From JAKAWQ01 sp963840545 (GTDB taxonomy: Bacteria; Pseudomonadota; Alphaproteobacteria; Acetobacterales; Acetobacteraceae), in the NCBI GenBank assembly GCA_963840545.1, contig CAWIZE010000016.1:1-64000 (forward strand): a DNA stretch of 64,000 nt, written 5' to 3'. The notes below the pieces were generated by a model, which was given only the letters and a program-made list of their open reading frames with translations, was not told the origin of the DNA and made no database searches. Both the position numbers and the translations under genes were made by a program. This document shows, piece by piece, positions 1-8,477 of the stretch. Numbering within the stretch: the first letter of the stretch is position 1; every line of letters begins with the position of its first letter.

Positions 1-486
1 AATCCGGGGCGGTTCAGCCGGCGCCACAACTCCCAGCCAGAGGCTCCGTGCCTCGCCATTCACCGGCGCCACCGCCGATGCCAGCCGGTCGCGCAACGCC
101 CGGTGGCGGGGGGGGAGCGCACCCGGTCAGCGGATCAGAGCACGGACGCTGACTGCATTCGCGCGCTCCATTCGCGCGCGAGCGATCCGGCAACAAAAGC
201 TCGGCGAAGAAGCCGGGGCAGCCAACGTGTCGCCCATCGGAGCGGGGTAAGGGGGGGCGATTCCCTATCGTGGTCCACTTGCCTGAGCCCTCACCCTCGG
301 ACTATACATCAAAGCGATTGCGTGGTCATAGACATCTGGGACAGCGCCGGCAACGTAAGGATAGTTCCCGGAGCCATTGCCACGGCTCTGCCGCAGCCAT
401 TTAGATCGAGGTTGTGCGCAAGCATCGAATGCGGTCAGGCGTCGAACTCCTCTTGAAGTCCGCGCCGTCAGACACTGTCCCCTGCG
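1..486. other. Gene-free stretch at the left edge
   Basis: I see no supportable gene here. The frames are short and show no family motif. One minus-strand frame is open from about 126 to the window edge and could be the 5' end of a gene lying to the left, but nothing in it is recognisable. The stretch should hold the promoter of the methyltransferase that begins near 514; I could not pick a convincing sigma-70 pair. Confidence 0.5.
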
Positions 487-513
487 GTGACCAAGCACAC
501 ATATGAGCGCCCC

Positions 514-1290
514 ATGCCATTTTACGATCGAGACTTCTACGAAATGCAGATGGCCGGCTCTGCCCGCACTGCTTCAGTCGTTGTTCCGACCGTCCTCGAA
601 CTCTTTCCTGTCCAGTCCGTCTGCGATGTTGGATGCGGTGTGGGCACATGGCTAAGCGCCTTTGCCAGGTGCGGCGTCTCGGATCTCGTCGGTCTTGACG
701 GCGATTACGTTGAACGCGCGATGCTGCAAATTCCGGCCACGCAGTTCCGCCCCACGGATCTGGAGAAACCGATCCGGCTGGAACGCAAGTTCGACCTTGC
801 AGTATCCCTTGAGGTGGCCGAGCATTTGTCGCCATCGCGCGCCGAGAGTTTCGTTGAAGACCTCACCTACCTTTCTCCTATCATCCTCTTCTCCGCGGCG
901 CTTCCAAACCAGGGCGGTGTCAACCACATCAATGAGAAATGGCCTAGCTGGTGGGCCAACATCTTTTCACGCCACGGTTTCGGCGTATGCGACGTGGTGC
1001 GTTCGGGAATTTGGGACCGGGCCGATCTCACTCCATGCTATCGTCAGAACATCGTTATTTTTGCACACGCCGGGATGATCCGGTCCAATCCGCTGCTGGT
1101 GCAAGCGCGCCCGGGACAAATCGATATTGTGCACCCGACGTTTTACTCACGCATGGTGCCAGGGGATGACACGAAGATGCTCGCCAGGCACCTTTGGTGG
1201 GCAATCCACCGCGACTGGAGGAGGTGGCGAAGCGCCGGGCGCCGGAGCCACTCCCCCGTGAAGCAGGCAACCAAGGCGAATCGCCGCTAG
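514..1290 (+). CDS. Class I SAM-dependent methyltransferase
   Basis: Predicted cytoplasmic methyltransferase of the Rossmann class. The SAM-binding motif I is clear (VCDVGCGVGTW), followed by an acidic motif II (VGLDGDYV) and a motif near LAVSLEVAEHL that matches post-I/motif IV of this class. The C-terminal 40 residues are basic and unlike the fold. I place the start at the ATG at 514, just before the FYEMQ segment that opens many relatives; an in-frame GTG at 487 would add nine residues, and neither has a good ribosome binding site. It stands at the head of a polysaccharide locus, so a sugar substrate is plausible (inference), but the substrate cannot be read from sequence. Confidence 0.75.
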   Translation: MPFYDRDFYEMQMAGSARTASVVVPTVLELFPVQSVCDVGCGVGTWLSAFARCGVSDLVGLDGDYVERAMLQIPATQFRPTDLEKPIRLERKFDLAVSLEVAEHLSPSRAESFVEDLTYLSPIILFSAALPNQGGVNHINEKWPSWWANIFSRHGFGVCDVVRSGIWDRADLTPCYRQNIVIFAHAGMIRSNPLLVQARPGQIDIVHPTFYSRMVPGDDTKMLARHLWWAIHRDWRRWRSAGRRSHSPVKQATKANRR

Positions 1291-1450
1291 CGCGGATTTC
1301 TCACAAGGTCGCCCGATGTCGGCCAAAGCCGGGTCGCCATCCCGCGCCAAGCGCGATGGTAGCCCGTACCGGCGAGGGCGGGCGCAGACTGGTAGAGTCG
1401 AGGAGAGGCGCGGTGACGCGTACGCGCTCCGTTTCCCCTCCCCGCTCATC

Positions 1451-1483
1451 AAACGCCGCGTGCGGATTTCCCGCACTGCGCTT
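1451..1483 (-). other. Group II intron domain V
   Basis: The catalytic hairpin of the intron. On the minus strand AAGCGC pairs with GCGTTT, giving the AGC triad paired to GUU that defines domain V. A bulge follows, then an inner stem GTGCGG/CCGCAC closed by a GAAAT loop. The length is 33 nt against the usual 34. It begins 12 nt after the maturase stop codon, the normal position. Pairing was checked by eye only. Confidence 0.7.
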
Positions 1484-1494
1484 TCCGACTGGCT

Positions 1495-2820
1495 TCATCC
1501 CGCGGCTATCGGCATCGGGCCAAGATGAACGCGACGTAGTCGTAGCACGCCGAGGTCATTGAACACCGCCTCATCGCTGAAGCGGCGCGTGCCTTGCGAT
1601 TGCACTTTGTGACGCCGTCTCAGGAAGCGTCGTACGCTGTGGTAGACGTGGTTGTCGGCGGCCCGGTAGGCCGTCAGGCGCGTGCCGTAACTGAAGTACG
1701 AACTCCAGCCGCGCAGCAAGCTGTTCAGCTGGTCCCGCACGTTCGGCCACGGCGCCTGGTTGCCCGGCACCAGGATGTCGCCAACCTTTTGCTTGAGTCT
1801 TTGCACGCTCTTCTTCGACGGACCGGCACCCAGATACCAGTGACCATCCTTCCGATAATGGTGCGGCCCAAACGCATAACCAAGAAAATCGAAGCACTCT
1901 TCCCGAGCGTTCCGGACCGAGGTCTTGTCCTCGTTGAGCGTCAGACCAAGCTTGGTCATCACCTGCCCCGTCCACTTCCTGGCCTCTTCCGCGTGTCCGC
2001 GGCTGAGGATGACGAAGTCATCGGCGTAGGAGACGACGTGGGCTTGATAGGCTCTGTCCCGTCCGCTCGATCGCCAGTACTTCAGGAACCTATTCATGTA
2101 GACGTTAGCCAGCATCGGGCTGGCAACACCACCTTGCGGGGTACCGCAGGTGCTGCGTGTTCCGCCGCTCATGCGTCGATTCCCTCTCTCGTCCCGTTCG
2201 TCGACCGGCGTCTCGAGCCACATCTTGATGAGGCGCAGGACGTTGCGATCAACGATGCGCCGGGCAACTGATCGCATCAATTCCCGGTGCGGGATCGTAT
2301 CGAAGTATTTGGACAAATCCGCGTCTACTACATCGGTGTAGCCGCGGCAGATCAGCGCGTGGACTTCCTTGACTGCGTCAAGCCCGCTCCGTTTCGGGCG
2401 GTAGCCGTAAGCACTCGGATCAAGGTCCGCCTCGAAGATCGGCTCAAGCACCAGCTTGGCAGCGGCTTGCACCGTCCGGTCCCGTATCGTCGGTATCCCG
2501 AGCGGCCGCTCGCCCTTGCCCCCGGGCTTCGGGATCATCACCCTCCGCACCGGCGCCGGTCGATACGTCTTCTCTTGCAGCTCCTTCCTGATGCCGGACA
2601 GCCACTCCTCCCGGCCCTGCGCCTCGATCCTGGCGAAGCTCACCCCATCCACCCCTGGCGCGCCATCATTCGCGCGCATCAGGTCATAGGCGTGGTGGAG
2701 GATGTCCTCGCGGTGAATCTTGTCGTAGAGCAGGTAGAAGCGATAGTCCGGCTCTGCCTTCGCCTTGAGATACAGCTTTCTCTGAAGGATCCGGATCCTA
2801 TCGGGTGTTTGCAGGCTCAT
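1495..2820 (-). CDS. ltrA: Group II intron reverse transcriptase/maturase
   Basis: Intron-encoded protein that helps splicing and copies the intron RNA into target DNA. Reverse transcriptase blocks are in order: an N-terminal RT0-like region (GAPGVDGVSF), RPLGIPTIRDR, the first catalytic Asp in VVDADLSKYFD (about residue 168), TPQGGVASPMLANVY, and the catalytic YADD (about residue 266). A basic X/maturase-type region and a C-terminal SDEAVFNDLGVLRLRR segment follow. There is no HNH endonuclease domain, so integration would have to rely on replication-fork primers or similar (family knowledge). The length, 441 residues, is normal for such proteins. I chose the ATG at 2820; a TTG two codons upstream is also possible. 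Confidence 0.92.
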   Translation of the reverse strand: MSLQTPDRIRILQRKLYLKAKAEPDYRFYLLYDKIHREDILHHAYDLMRANDGAPGVDGVSFARIEAQGREEWLSGIRKELQEKTYRPAPVRRVMIPKPGGKGERPLGIPTIRDRTVQAAAKLVLEPIFEADLDPSAYGYRPKRSGLDAVKEVHALICRGYTDVVDADLSKYFDTIPHRELMRSVARRIVDRNVLRLIKMWLETPVDERDERGNRRMSGGTRSTCGTPQGGVASPMLANVYMNRFLKYWRSSGRDRAYQAHVVSYADDFVILSRGHAEEARKWTGQVMTKLGLTLNEDKTSVRNAREECFDFLGYAFGPHHYRKDGHWYLGAGPSKKSVQRLKQKVGDILVPGNQAPWPNVRDQLNSLLRGWSSYFSYGTRLTAYRAADNHVYHSVRRFLRRRHKVQSQGTRRFSDEAVFNDLGVLRLRRVHLGPMPIAAG

Positions 2821-3430
2821 CGCCAATCACCAATCCTCTTCTCCGTCCAAAGCACACCAGAAGTCAGGGTCCTTTCCTCCGCCGGTATTACCCGGCCTCG
2901 ACGGTCTTACGACCCTGTCCGACTCCCGCGCGGACCGGCACCTGACATGCCGTTGAGGCCGCTGCCCTCGCCCAACACGGGTCTCCCCCAATTACCCGAC
3001 CCACCTTTCCGACATGCCGTGCCCACTACCCCGACGGACCGGAACAGGTGCATTTGTCGGTTGCTTCCCTGTTCCACGCGGGCCTTCCCCGTTTCTCAGG
3101 CGGGTCGGCGTCCATGACTTCACTTTCGAGGCCTGCTCAGGCTTCACTCGCGTTACGGCCTGCTGGATTGCTCAACCGCCCAAGGCGGCCTTTGTCACGA
3201 GGCTCCGACCCGTCCGGTTACCCGTCCAAGCCGCTCGTCAGCTACCAGGTCCTACCGACAACTTCCTGGGCGGATCCTTCCTCCACTGGTCAATCGCGCC
3301 GTTGGGGCGCACTGAGAAAGACGGGCTACGCCCCATCGGAGGGTTGGGCGCCAGCAGCTGTCGCTCCAAGTTCGGCCCCGGTCCAGGGGTCGGAAGCGGC
3401 CAGCACACACCACCCATGCGGACCCGCAAC

Positions 3431-4420
3431 TCACGGATATGCGACCCGATACCAAAGATCGGCCAGTCGATCGCGCAGTGCTCGGCTCGGCATCGAGCCG
3501 GCCGGCGGCATCCGCACCGGGATGGTCGGAAAGGCTTCATGCAGTTCCTTGTAGAGGCTGACCCCTCGGAAGTAGAGTGGATTGTGTCGCCGCATCGCCT
3601 CGATGGCGGCAAGACAGGAGGGATCGACTGACCGCACGTTGGCGACCCAGTCTGCCCGGACGTGGCCCTCGCCTTCGCCCGTCCGCCCCCAGGTTCCGGT
3701 CCCCCGGTCGGTTTTCATTCCCTTGAGATGGAGGAAGCAGTACGTCAGCGGCGCGGCCCTGAAGCGCGCCTTGTCCGAGAGGTCCATGACCTCGAAGCCC
3801 TCGATCGGGTCAACGGTGTGCCAGCACGCGGCATCGACATGATAGAAGGCATGGTCCCCGGAAGTGAAGGGCGGCGGCCCCTTTTTCTCGGAGCGCCGGC
3901 CAGCGAACTGTGGAGCGTAGTCATAGAAATTGTAGATGACGATCTCGCCGCGGTCGAGCGTGAGGTTGAGCCCGTAGATCGGGTAGCGCCGGTTCGGCGG
4001 CAGGCGGCGGCGTACGTGGCCACAGATATTTGTGAACCGGCTGGTAACAGCTTGGTGATCTCCGTCGATCTTTATGGCGATCTTGCAGTTCGTGCGCGAC
4101 AGCGCGAAATTGTAGTAGTTGGCAATGCAATGGGGCGAGCGTGCGTCGATTGCCAATGACTCGGGCGTCCCGATCGGGATCACCTGCGGCTCGTACTCGA
4201 CGACCTTGATTTTCTCCGGGAACTTGCGTGCCCATCGCCGGCAGATCTCCGGCGTCTCGTCGGAGCAGTCGTTATGAACCATCACCAGCTCGTCCAGCCC
4301 GCCAATGTGCGTCTCGACGGCGCGGTCGAGGAACTCGGCCTCGTTCTTGAGGCGCATGAAGCCGGAGATCCCCGGCCGTCGCGTCTTCTTCCAAATCTGC
4401 TCGGATTCGATGGTCCACAT
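3431..4420 (-). CDS. Glycosyltransferase family 2-like protein
   Basis: Probable GT-A fold glycosyltransferase of 329 residues. The N-terminus (ISGFMRLKNEAEFLDRAVE) and LDELVMVHNDCSDET match the nucleotide-binding start of the GT2 family, and KIDGDHQ supplies a DxD-like metal-binding motif. The start at 4420 is supported by an AGGAGG box six bases upstream; the open frame continues another 67 codons upstream without homology-like sequence. It is transcribed away from the sulfotransferase gene, and its 3' side is followed by the group II intron. A role in building the exopolysaccharide of this locus is inferred from the neighbours; donor and acceptor are unknown. Confidence 0.78.
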   Translation of the reverse strand: MWTIESEQIWKKTRRPGISGFMRLKNEAEFLDRAVETHIGGLDELVMVHNDCSDETPEICRRWARKFPEKIKVVEYEPQVIPIGTPESLAIDARSPHCIANYYNFALSRTNCKIAIKIDGDHQAVTSRFTNICGHVRRRLPPNRRYPIYGLNLTLDRGEIVIYNFYDYAPQFAGRRSEKKGPPPFTSGDHAFYHVDAACWHTVDPIEGFEVMDLSDKARFRAAPLTYCFLHLKGMKTDRGTGTWGRTGEGEGHVRADWVANVRSVDPSCLAAIEAMRRHNPLYFRGVSLYKELHEAFPTIPVRMPPAGSMPSRALRDRLADLWYRVAYP

Positions 4421-4754
4421 CCCGCCCTCCTGGCAGTATCTCGCGCGTCCGCAGCGGCCGGGCAAGCCGGGTGGTGGCCGTTCGGGCGGACCGGCCGTGG
4501 CTCGAGAGGAGGCGCCGGAGCATTTGAACACGGGCCTTCTTCGGTCGGGTCCGCGCGCTATGGGGACGTGGGATGTGCGGCCGACCGATCGACGTTGTCC
4601 GCGGAGCCGCAATCGCGCCAATCTTTCGGGAGAAGACTGTCAAGAACTCCGACGGACTCTCCGCCTCCGCTCCGGGCCTTCAACACCCGCCCGCCGGGCG
4701 CCGGTCCTTCGCGCCGCGGGCACCGGCCCGCGGCCCCGTCCAAGGCCTGAGCCG
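4421..4754. other. Divergent intergenic region
   Basis: This 334-bp gap separates the leftward GT2 gene from the rightward sulfotransferase operon and should contain both promoters. I looked for a sigma-54 element like those found elsewhere in the window and found none, and no convincing sigma-70 pair. No repeat or RNA gene is visible. Confidence 0.45.
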
Positions 4755-5519
4755 ATGATCGTGATCGGCCTCGGCACCGGGCGCTCGGGAACCGCCTCGC
4801 TCGCCAGGCTCCTCAACGCTCAGGCCGATTCCCTCTGCTTCCACGAGATGAACCCCTCATCGGTCCGCTTCTGCGGCACGCCCCGCCCGTTCATCAACAC
4901 GATCGACGAGTTTCAGGCGATCCTCGACGGCGGCGAGCCCTCCATGATCACCGTCGATCTCTCCCGCGAGGTCGCGGCGCGCGCCTACGACGCGCTCTGC
5001 CGGATGCCGCGGCTGCGCCTGATCGGCGATATCGCGTTCTACTACCTCACCTATGTGGAGTTGATCGCCCGCCATAACCCCGCCGTGCGGTTCGTCTGCC
5101 TGCGCCGCGATCGGGAGAAGACCATCCGGAGCTGGATGCGCAAGTCGGCGATCGAGCGCTGGCGCTCGAAGCGCCTCGCCGACCGTGTCTCCAGCCTCAT
5201 CACGCGCGCGCCCTTTCACGAATCGCGGAACTTCTGGATGGAGCATGACGGCAGTACCTGGCGGAAGGACCCGGTCTGGGACAAGTGTTTCCCCAAGTTC
5301 CGGGCCGCCTCGAAGCGCGCCGCGATTGCGATGTACTGGGACTATTATTACGAGCAGGCAGAGGCAATCGCTCCGCGCCTGCGCGGCGTCTTCCGCATCG
5401 TCGAAACCGAGCGCCTGGACACGCCCGAATTCCAGTCGGAGCTCCTCGAATTCTGCGGCGTCCCGCGCGAGGAGCAGGTCCACGTCGACGCTCACATTCA
5501 TCGCTCCGCCGAAGATTGA
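4755..5519 (+). CDS. Sulfotransferase-family protein
   Basis: A 254-residue protein that begins with the PAPS 5'-phosphosulfate loop of sulfotransferases (GLGTGRSGTASLARLLN, residues about 4-20). A likely 3'-phosphate-binding segment follows in the middle (VRFVCLRRDREKTIRSW), where the Arg and Ser are those expected. The ATG at 4755 puts the loop at the N-terminus as usual for bacterial members; the frame is open further upstream but without sense. It opens a rightward gene run with the GT2 gene 24 nt downstream. It is likely to sulfate a sugar of the exopolysaccharide (inference). A closely related use such as a Stf0-type lipid or small-molecule acceptor cannot be excluded. Confidence 0.75.
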   Translation: MIVIGLGTGRSGTASLARLLNAQADSLCFHEMNPSSVRFCGTPRPFINTIDEFQAILDGGEPSMITVDLSREVAARAYDALCRMPRLRLIGDIAFYYLTYVELIARHNPAVRFVCLRRDREKTIRSWMRKSAIERWRSKRLADRVSSLITRAPFHESRNFWMEHDGSTWRKDPVWDKCFPKFRAASKRAAIAMYWDYYYEQAEAIAPRLRGVFRIVETERLDTPEFQSELLEFCGVPREEQVHVDAHIHRSAED

Positions 5520-5543
5520 GAAGCGGGCGCGCGCCGGCGCCCG

Positions 5544-6536
5544 ATGAGGGACCAGATGCCGCTCTTCTCGGTCGTCATCGCGACGCGCAACCGTCCGGCC
5601 CTCTTCCGCGAGGCGCTCGGCTCCGTGCTCGCGCAGTCCGACCCCGAGATAGAGATCATCGTCGTCAACGATGGCTCCGCCCCTGAGTACCAACCCGCCT
5701 ACGCCGCCATCCTTGACGCGGCCGGCGTCCGCCGCGTCCGCTCCTTCGCCCTCGTCTCCCGACCGAACGGCCACGGGCAGAGCTACGCGCTCAATTTCGG
5801 CGCCGCCGAGGCAAGCGCCCCCTATCTCAGTTTCCTCGACGATGACGATTGCTGGACCGACCCCGGGCACCTCGCCCGCGCGCAGGCGGTGATCGCGGAC
5901 CAGTCGGGCCCGGTCGATCTCTACCTCACCAACCAGGCCGCCTTCCTGCATGGCGCGCAGCGCCCCGGTCCGATCTGGATCGAGGACCTGTCGGCAATCC
6001 TCACAAGGACCGACAATCGGCCGGACCGCAACGGCGCCCACACCGTCGGCGTCGGCGATCTCCTGCGGAGCTCGGGTTTCTGCCACCTCAACACGCTGAT
6101 CGTCCGCCGCGCGCTCTTTCAGGAGATCGGCGGGATGGACGAGACGATCCGCTGGGAATGCGACCGCGATCTCTATCTGCGGTTGATCGACCGCGCCGCG
6201 GCGATCAAATACGCGGGCGTGACGGTCTCCCGCCACAACATTCCGGACCCCGCGAAAACCGCGAACATGACGACAGCGCTTTCCGAACTCGAGAAGCGCC
6301 TCTTCCAGCTCCGTGTGCTCGATCGCGCCGCGCTCTTCGCGCGCCATCCGGCGATTCGCGCGCATGGCCGCCGCCACAAGGCCTACGCCTTGAAAAAAAT
6401 CGCCGAATCCCTCGCCACCTCCGGTCGCCTTGCGGATGCCGCCACCTATGCCCGCGAGGCTCTTGGCGCCGGGCCGACTGTCAAATGGGCGGGCTACACC
6501 GCCTGGCTCGCGCTCCGCTCGCTCGGCAAAGCCTGA
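5544..6536 (+). CDS. Glycosyltransferase family 2
   Basis: A 330-residue GT-A glycosyltransferase. FSVVIATRNRPALFREALGS and EIIVVNDGS form the nucleotide-binding half, YLSFLDDDDCW gives the DxD metal site, and RWECDRDLYLRLI is the acceptor-side ED-type motif. No membrane segment is visible, so it should act on the cytoplasmic face. The ATG at 5544 lies 24 nt after the sulfotransferase stop; a second ATG four codons on is possible. It is probably cotranscribed with its neighbours and adds one residue to the polysaccharide repeat (inference). Confidence 0.87.
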   Translation: MRDQMPLFSVVIATRNRPALFREALGSVLAQSDPEIEIIVVNDGSAPEYQPAYAAILDAAGVRRVRSFALVSRPNGHGQSYALNFGAAEASAPYLSFLDDDDCWTDPGHLARAQAVIADQSGPVDLYLTNQAAFLHGAQRPGPIWIEDLSAILTRTDNRPDRNGAHTVGVGDLLRSSGFCHLNTLIVRRALFQEIGGMDETIRWECDRDLYLRLIDRAAAIKYAGVTVSRHNIPDPAKTANMTTALSELEKRLFQLRVLDRAALFARHPAIRAHGRRHKAYALKKIAESLATSGRLADAATYAREALGAGPTVKWAGYTAWLALRSLGKA

Positions 6537-6746
6537 TCCTCCACCCGCGCGCCGGTGTTGCGCCGGCCCCGGCAGGCAGGCTTGCGGCAGCGCAAGATTG
6601 GGGTAATGGGTTTCCGCGGAGGCTGCACGAACGCCAGGTATCTTCATGCCCTTTGAGCCGAACGCGCGCGGGAACACCAGTTTCGGGGCTGCGCGGATTG
6701 CCGGCGCGCCCCCGCACGCGCGCGACCGGCCCGGGGAGCTGGCGCC

Positions 6747-8477
6747 TTGAGGGGCCGGGGCAAGGCGCTGGTCCTCGGAGACGATACGAGAAGCTTCCTG
6801 GCGATCGTCCGCTCCCTCGGGCGCGCCGGCGTCGCGGTGCACGCCGCCCCCGCCGACTTCAGCTCGCCCGCCCTGCAATCCAAATATATTGCGGCGGTGC
6901 ACCGGCTGCCGCCCTATCTTGGCGACGGCGGCGAATGGTGCGCCCTGGTGGCCGAACTCCTCCGCCGCGAGGCTTTCGACCTCGTCATCCCCTGCGACGA
7001 GCGCACCCTTCTGCCCTTCGACCGCCACCGTGCTTCGTTCGCGGGCCTTGCCCGGCTCGCACTGCCCAGCCCCGAGGCGATCGAAATTCTCTTCGACAAG
7101 CAGCGAACCCGGCAACTTGCCGCCTCGCTCGGCGTTCCCCTCGCACCCGGCCGTCTCGTCCGGCCCGGCGAGAATGCGGCCGGGCTGATCGCCGAGCTCG
7201 GCCTGAAGCTGGTCCTCAAGCCCTGCCGTTCGTACCGGCTGGAGGCGCTGCACGCGCGCGGCCGGGCGGAGATCTTTGCCAGCGAGGCCGCGCTCGCCGC
7301 CGCGCTCGAACGGCTGGGCGAAGCGCCGCACCTCGCCGAATCCTATTTCGCGGGCCGGGGCGCCGGCATCTCCGTCCTCGCCAGCCGCGGCACGATCCTG
7401 CAGGCCTTCCAGCACACCCGCGCCCGCGAACGCGGCGGCGCCGGATTCTACCGCGTGAGCGCGCCGCTCTCGAGCGACCTTTTCGCCGCGGTCGAGGACA
7501 TGTTCGGCGCCCTCGCCTTCACCGGGGTCGCCATGATCGAGTTCAAGATCGAGGCACGAACGGGGACCTGGATCCTGCTCGAAGTGAACGCGCGGCCATG
7601 GGGCTCGATGCCGCTTCCGCTCGCCTTAAACGTAGACTTTCCAAGCCTTTGGTACCATCTCCTGGTGGATGGGGAGGAAGCCCCGCCGCGTTCGTATCGA
7701 TCTGGCATCTATGCCCGCAACCTCCTCCCCGATGCCCGCCAGATCCTGGCCGAGGCCAGGGATTTGCGGCGCCGGCCCGCTTCCATGATTCTCCGCCTGC
7801 TCGCGGCCGGTGCCGAATTCGGCCGCCTCGCCCTCGGCCGCGAGCATCTCGACGTGCTGGTTGCCGACGATCCCGCCCCGGGTTTTTCCGAGCTGAGGCA
7901 GGCGGGGGCCGAGCTCGCCGCCCGCCTCGTCGGCCGGCTGCCCGGCGGCGAACGCGCGCTCAGCCGGCGCGACCGGCGGCTCGCGCGCCGGCTCCTGGCG
8001 CGATCGCCGGGTGGGCCGGCGACGGTCGCGATGCTCTGCCGGGGCAATATCTGCCGTAGCCCCTTCGCCGCCGCGCTCCTTCGCCGCCATCTCGCCAATC
8101 GCCTCCCCAACGTACGCATCCTCTCCGCCGGCACGCTGCCGCGCCGGGGCGCGCCCTCGCCGCAGGCGGCGGTGACGGCAGCGTATGATCTCGGGATCGA
8201 CCTTGCTGGCCACCGCTCCGCCCATCTCTCGGAGCAGGATGCCGCGGAGACGACGCTCGCCGTGGTCTTCGATCAGCGCAACCGGGGCGAGCTCGGCGCC
8301 CTTTATCCTGCCCTGACGGCGCGGACGGTGATGCTCGGGAGCTTCCTCGAGGATGGGGAGCGCGAGATCGGCGATCCCGATGGCGGGGACGTCGCGGCCT
8401 TCACGCGGACCTATGCCCGCATCGCCCTCGCGGTCACCGCCCTGGCCGCCATCATCGCCGAGAGCTTTGCTGCGTGA
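6747..8477 (+). CDS. ATP-grasp / low-molecular-weight protein tyrosine phosphatase fusion
   Basis: Two enzymes in one 576-residue chain. Residues 1 to about 330 form an ATP-grasp ligase: a Rossmann-like preATP-grasp start (ALVLGDDTRSFLAIVRSLGRAG), the central ATP-binding part (LKLVLKPCRSYR), and the metal-binding end (GVAMIEFKIE, ILLEVNARPWGS). After a linker rich in Arg and Ala, residues about 424-576 are a complete LMW-PTPase. The P-loop CRGNICRS has the nucleophile at Cys431, and the acid loop is IGDPDG. Such phosphatases (Wzb/Etp type) dephosphorylate the tyrosine kinase that controls capsule export, whereas ATP-grasp enzymes join carboxylates to amines. The start is a TTG with GGGGAG eight bases upstream. 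The stop overlaps the next gene by 4 nt. Confidence 0.85.
   Translation: MRGRGKALVLGDDTRSFLAIVRSLGRAGVAVHAAPADFSSPALQSKYIAAVHRLPPYLGDGGEWCALVAELLRREAFDLVIPCDERTLLPFDRHRASFAGLARLALPSPEAIEILFDKQRTRQLAASLGVPLAPGRLVRPGENAAGLIAELGLKLVLKPCRSYRLEALHARGRAEIFASEAALAAALERLGEAPHLAESYFAGRGAGISVLASRGTILQAFQHTRARERGGAGFYRVSAPLSSDLFAAVEDMFGALAFTGVAMIEFKIEARTGTWILLEVNARPWGSMPLPLALNVDFPSLWYHLLVDGEEAPPRSYRSGIYARNLLPDARQILAEARDLRRRPASMILRLLAAGAEFGRLALGREHLDVLVADDPAPGFSELRQAGAELAARLVGRLPGGERALSRRDRRLARRLLARSPGGPATVAMLCRGNICRSPFAAALLRRHLANRLPNVRILSAGTLPRRGAPSPQAAVTAAYDLGIDLAGHRSAHLSEQDAAETTLAVVFDQRNRGELGALYPALTARTVMLGSFLEDGEREIGDPDGGDVAAFTRTYARIALAVTALAAIIAESFAA

Larger units (their letters stand above)
1392..3312 (-). 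mobile_element. Complete group II intron with ORF in domain IV
   Basis: A self-splicing retroelement read on the minus strand. The 5' end is set by GTGCGCCCCAACGGCGCG at 3312, matching the GUGYG consensus and the start of domain I. About 490 nt of RNA domains precede the reverse transcriptase ORF. Domain V lies at 1451-1483. A domain VI stem follows, formed by GGGGAGG (1437-1443) and CCTCTCC (1402-1408) with one G-U pair. The 3' end is then CTCTAC at 1392, or GAC at 1397 as an alternative. All parts expected of a mobile intron are present. It lies 118 nt downstream of the stop of the GT2 gene at 3431 and in the same orientation. The sequence just 5' of it (GGGGCGTAGCCCG then TCTTTCTC) resembles a weak terminator, a known target type for some group II introns. 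Confidence 0.8.

Noticed and set aside
1..126. Partial minus-strand gene leaving the left edge
   Set aside because: The frame is open over only 42 codons, with no ribosome binding site or family motif, so it cannot be supported.
4857..8059. Two very long open frames (about 850 codons minus, about 740 codons plus) overlapping the glycosyltransferase and ATP-grasp genes
   Set aside because: Their translations are Arg/Gly/Pro-rich and lack motifs, whereas the chosen frames carry clear enzyme signatures. High GC makes stop-free shadow frames common.
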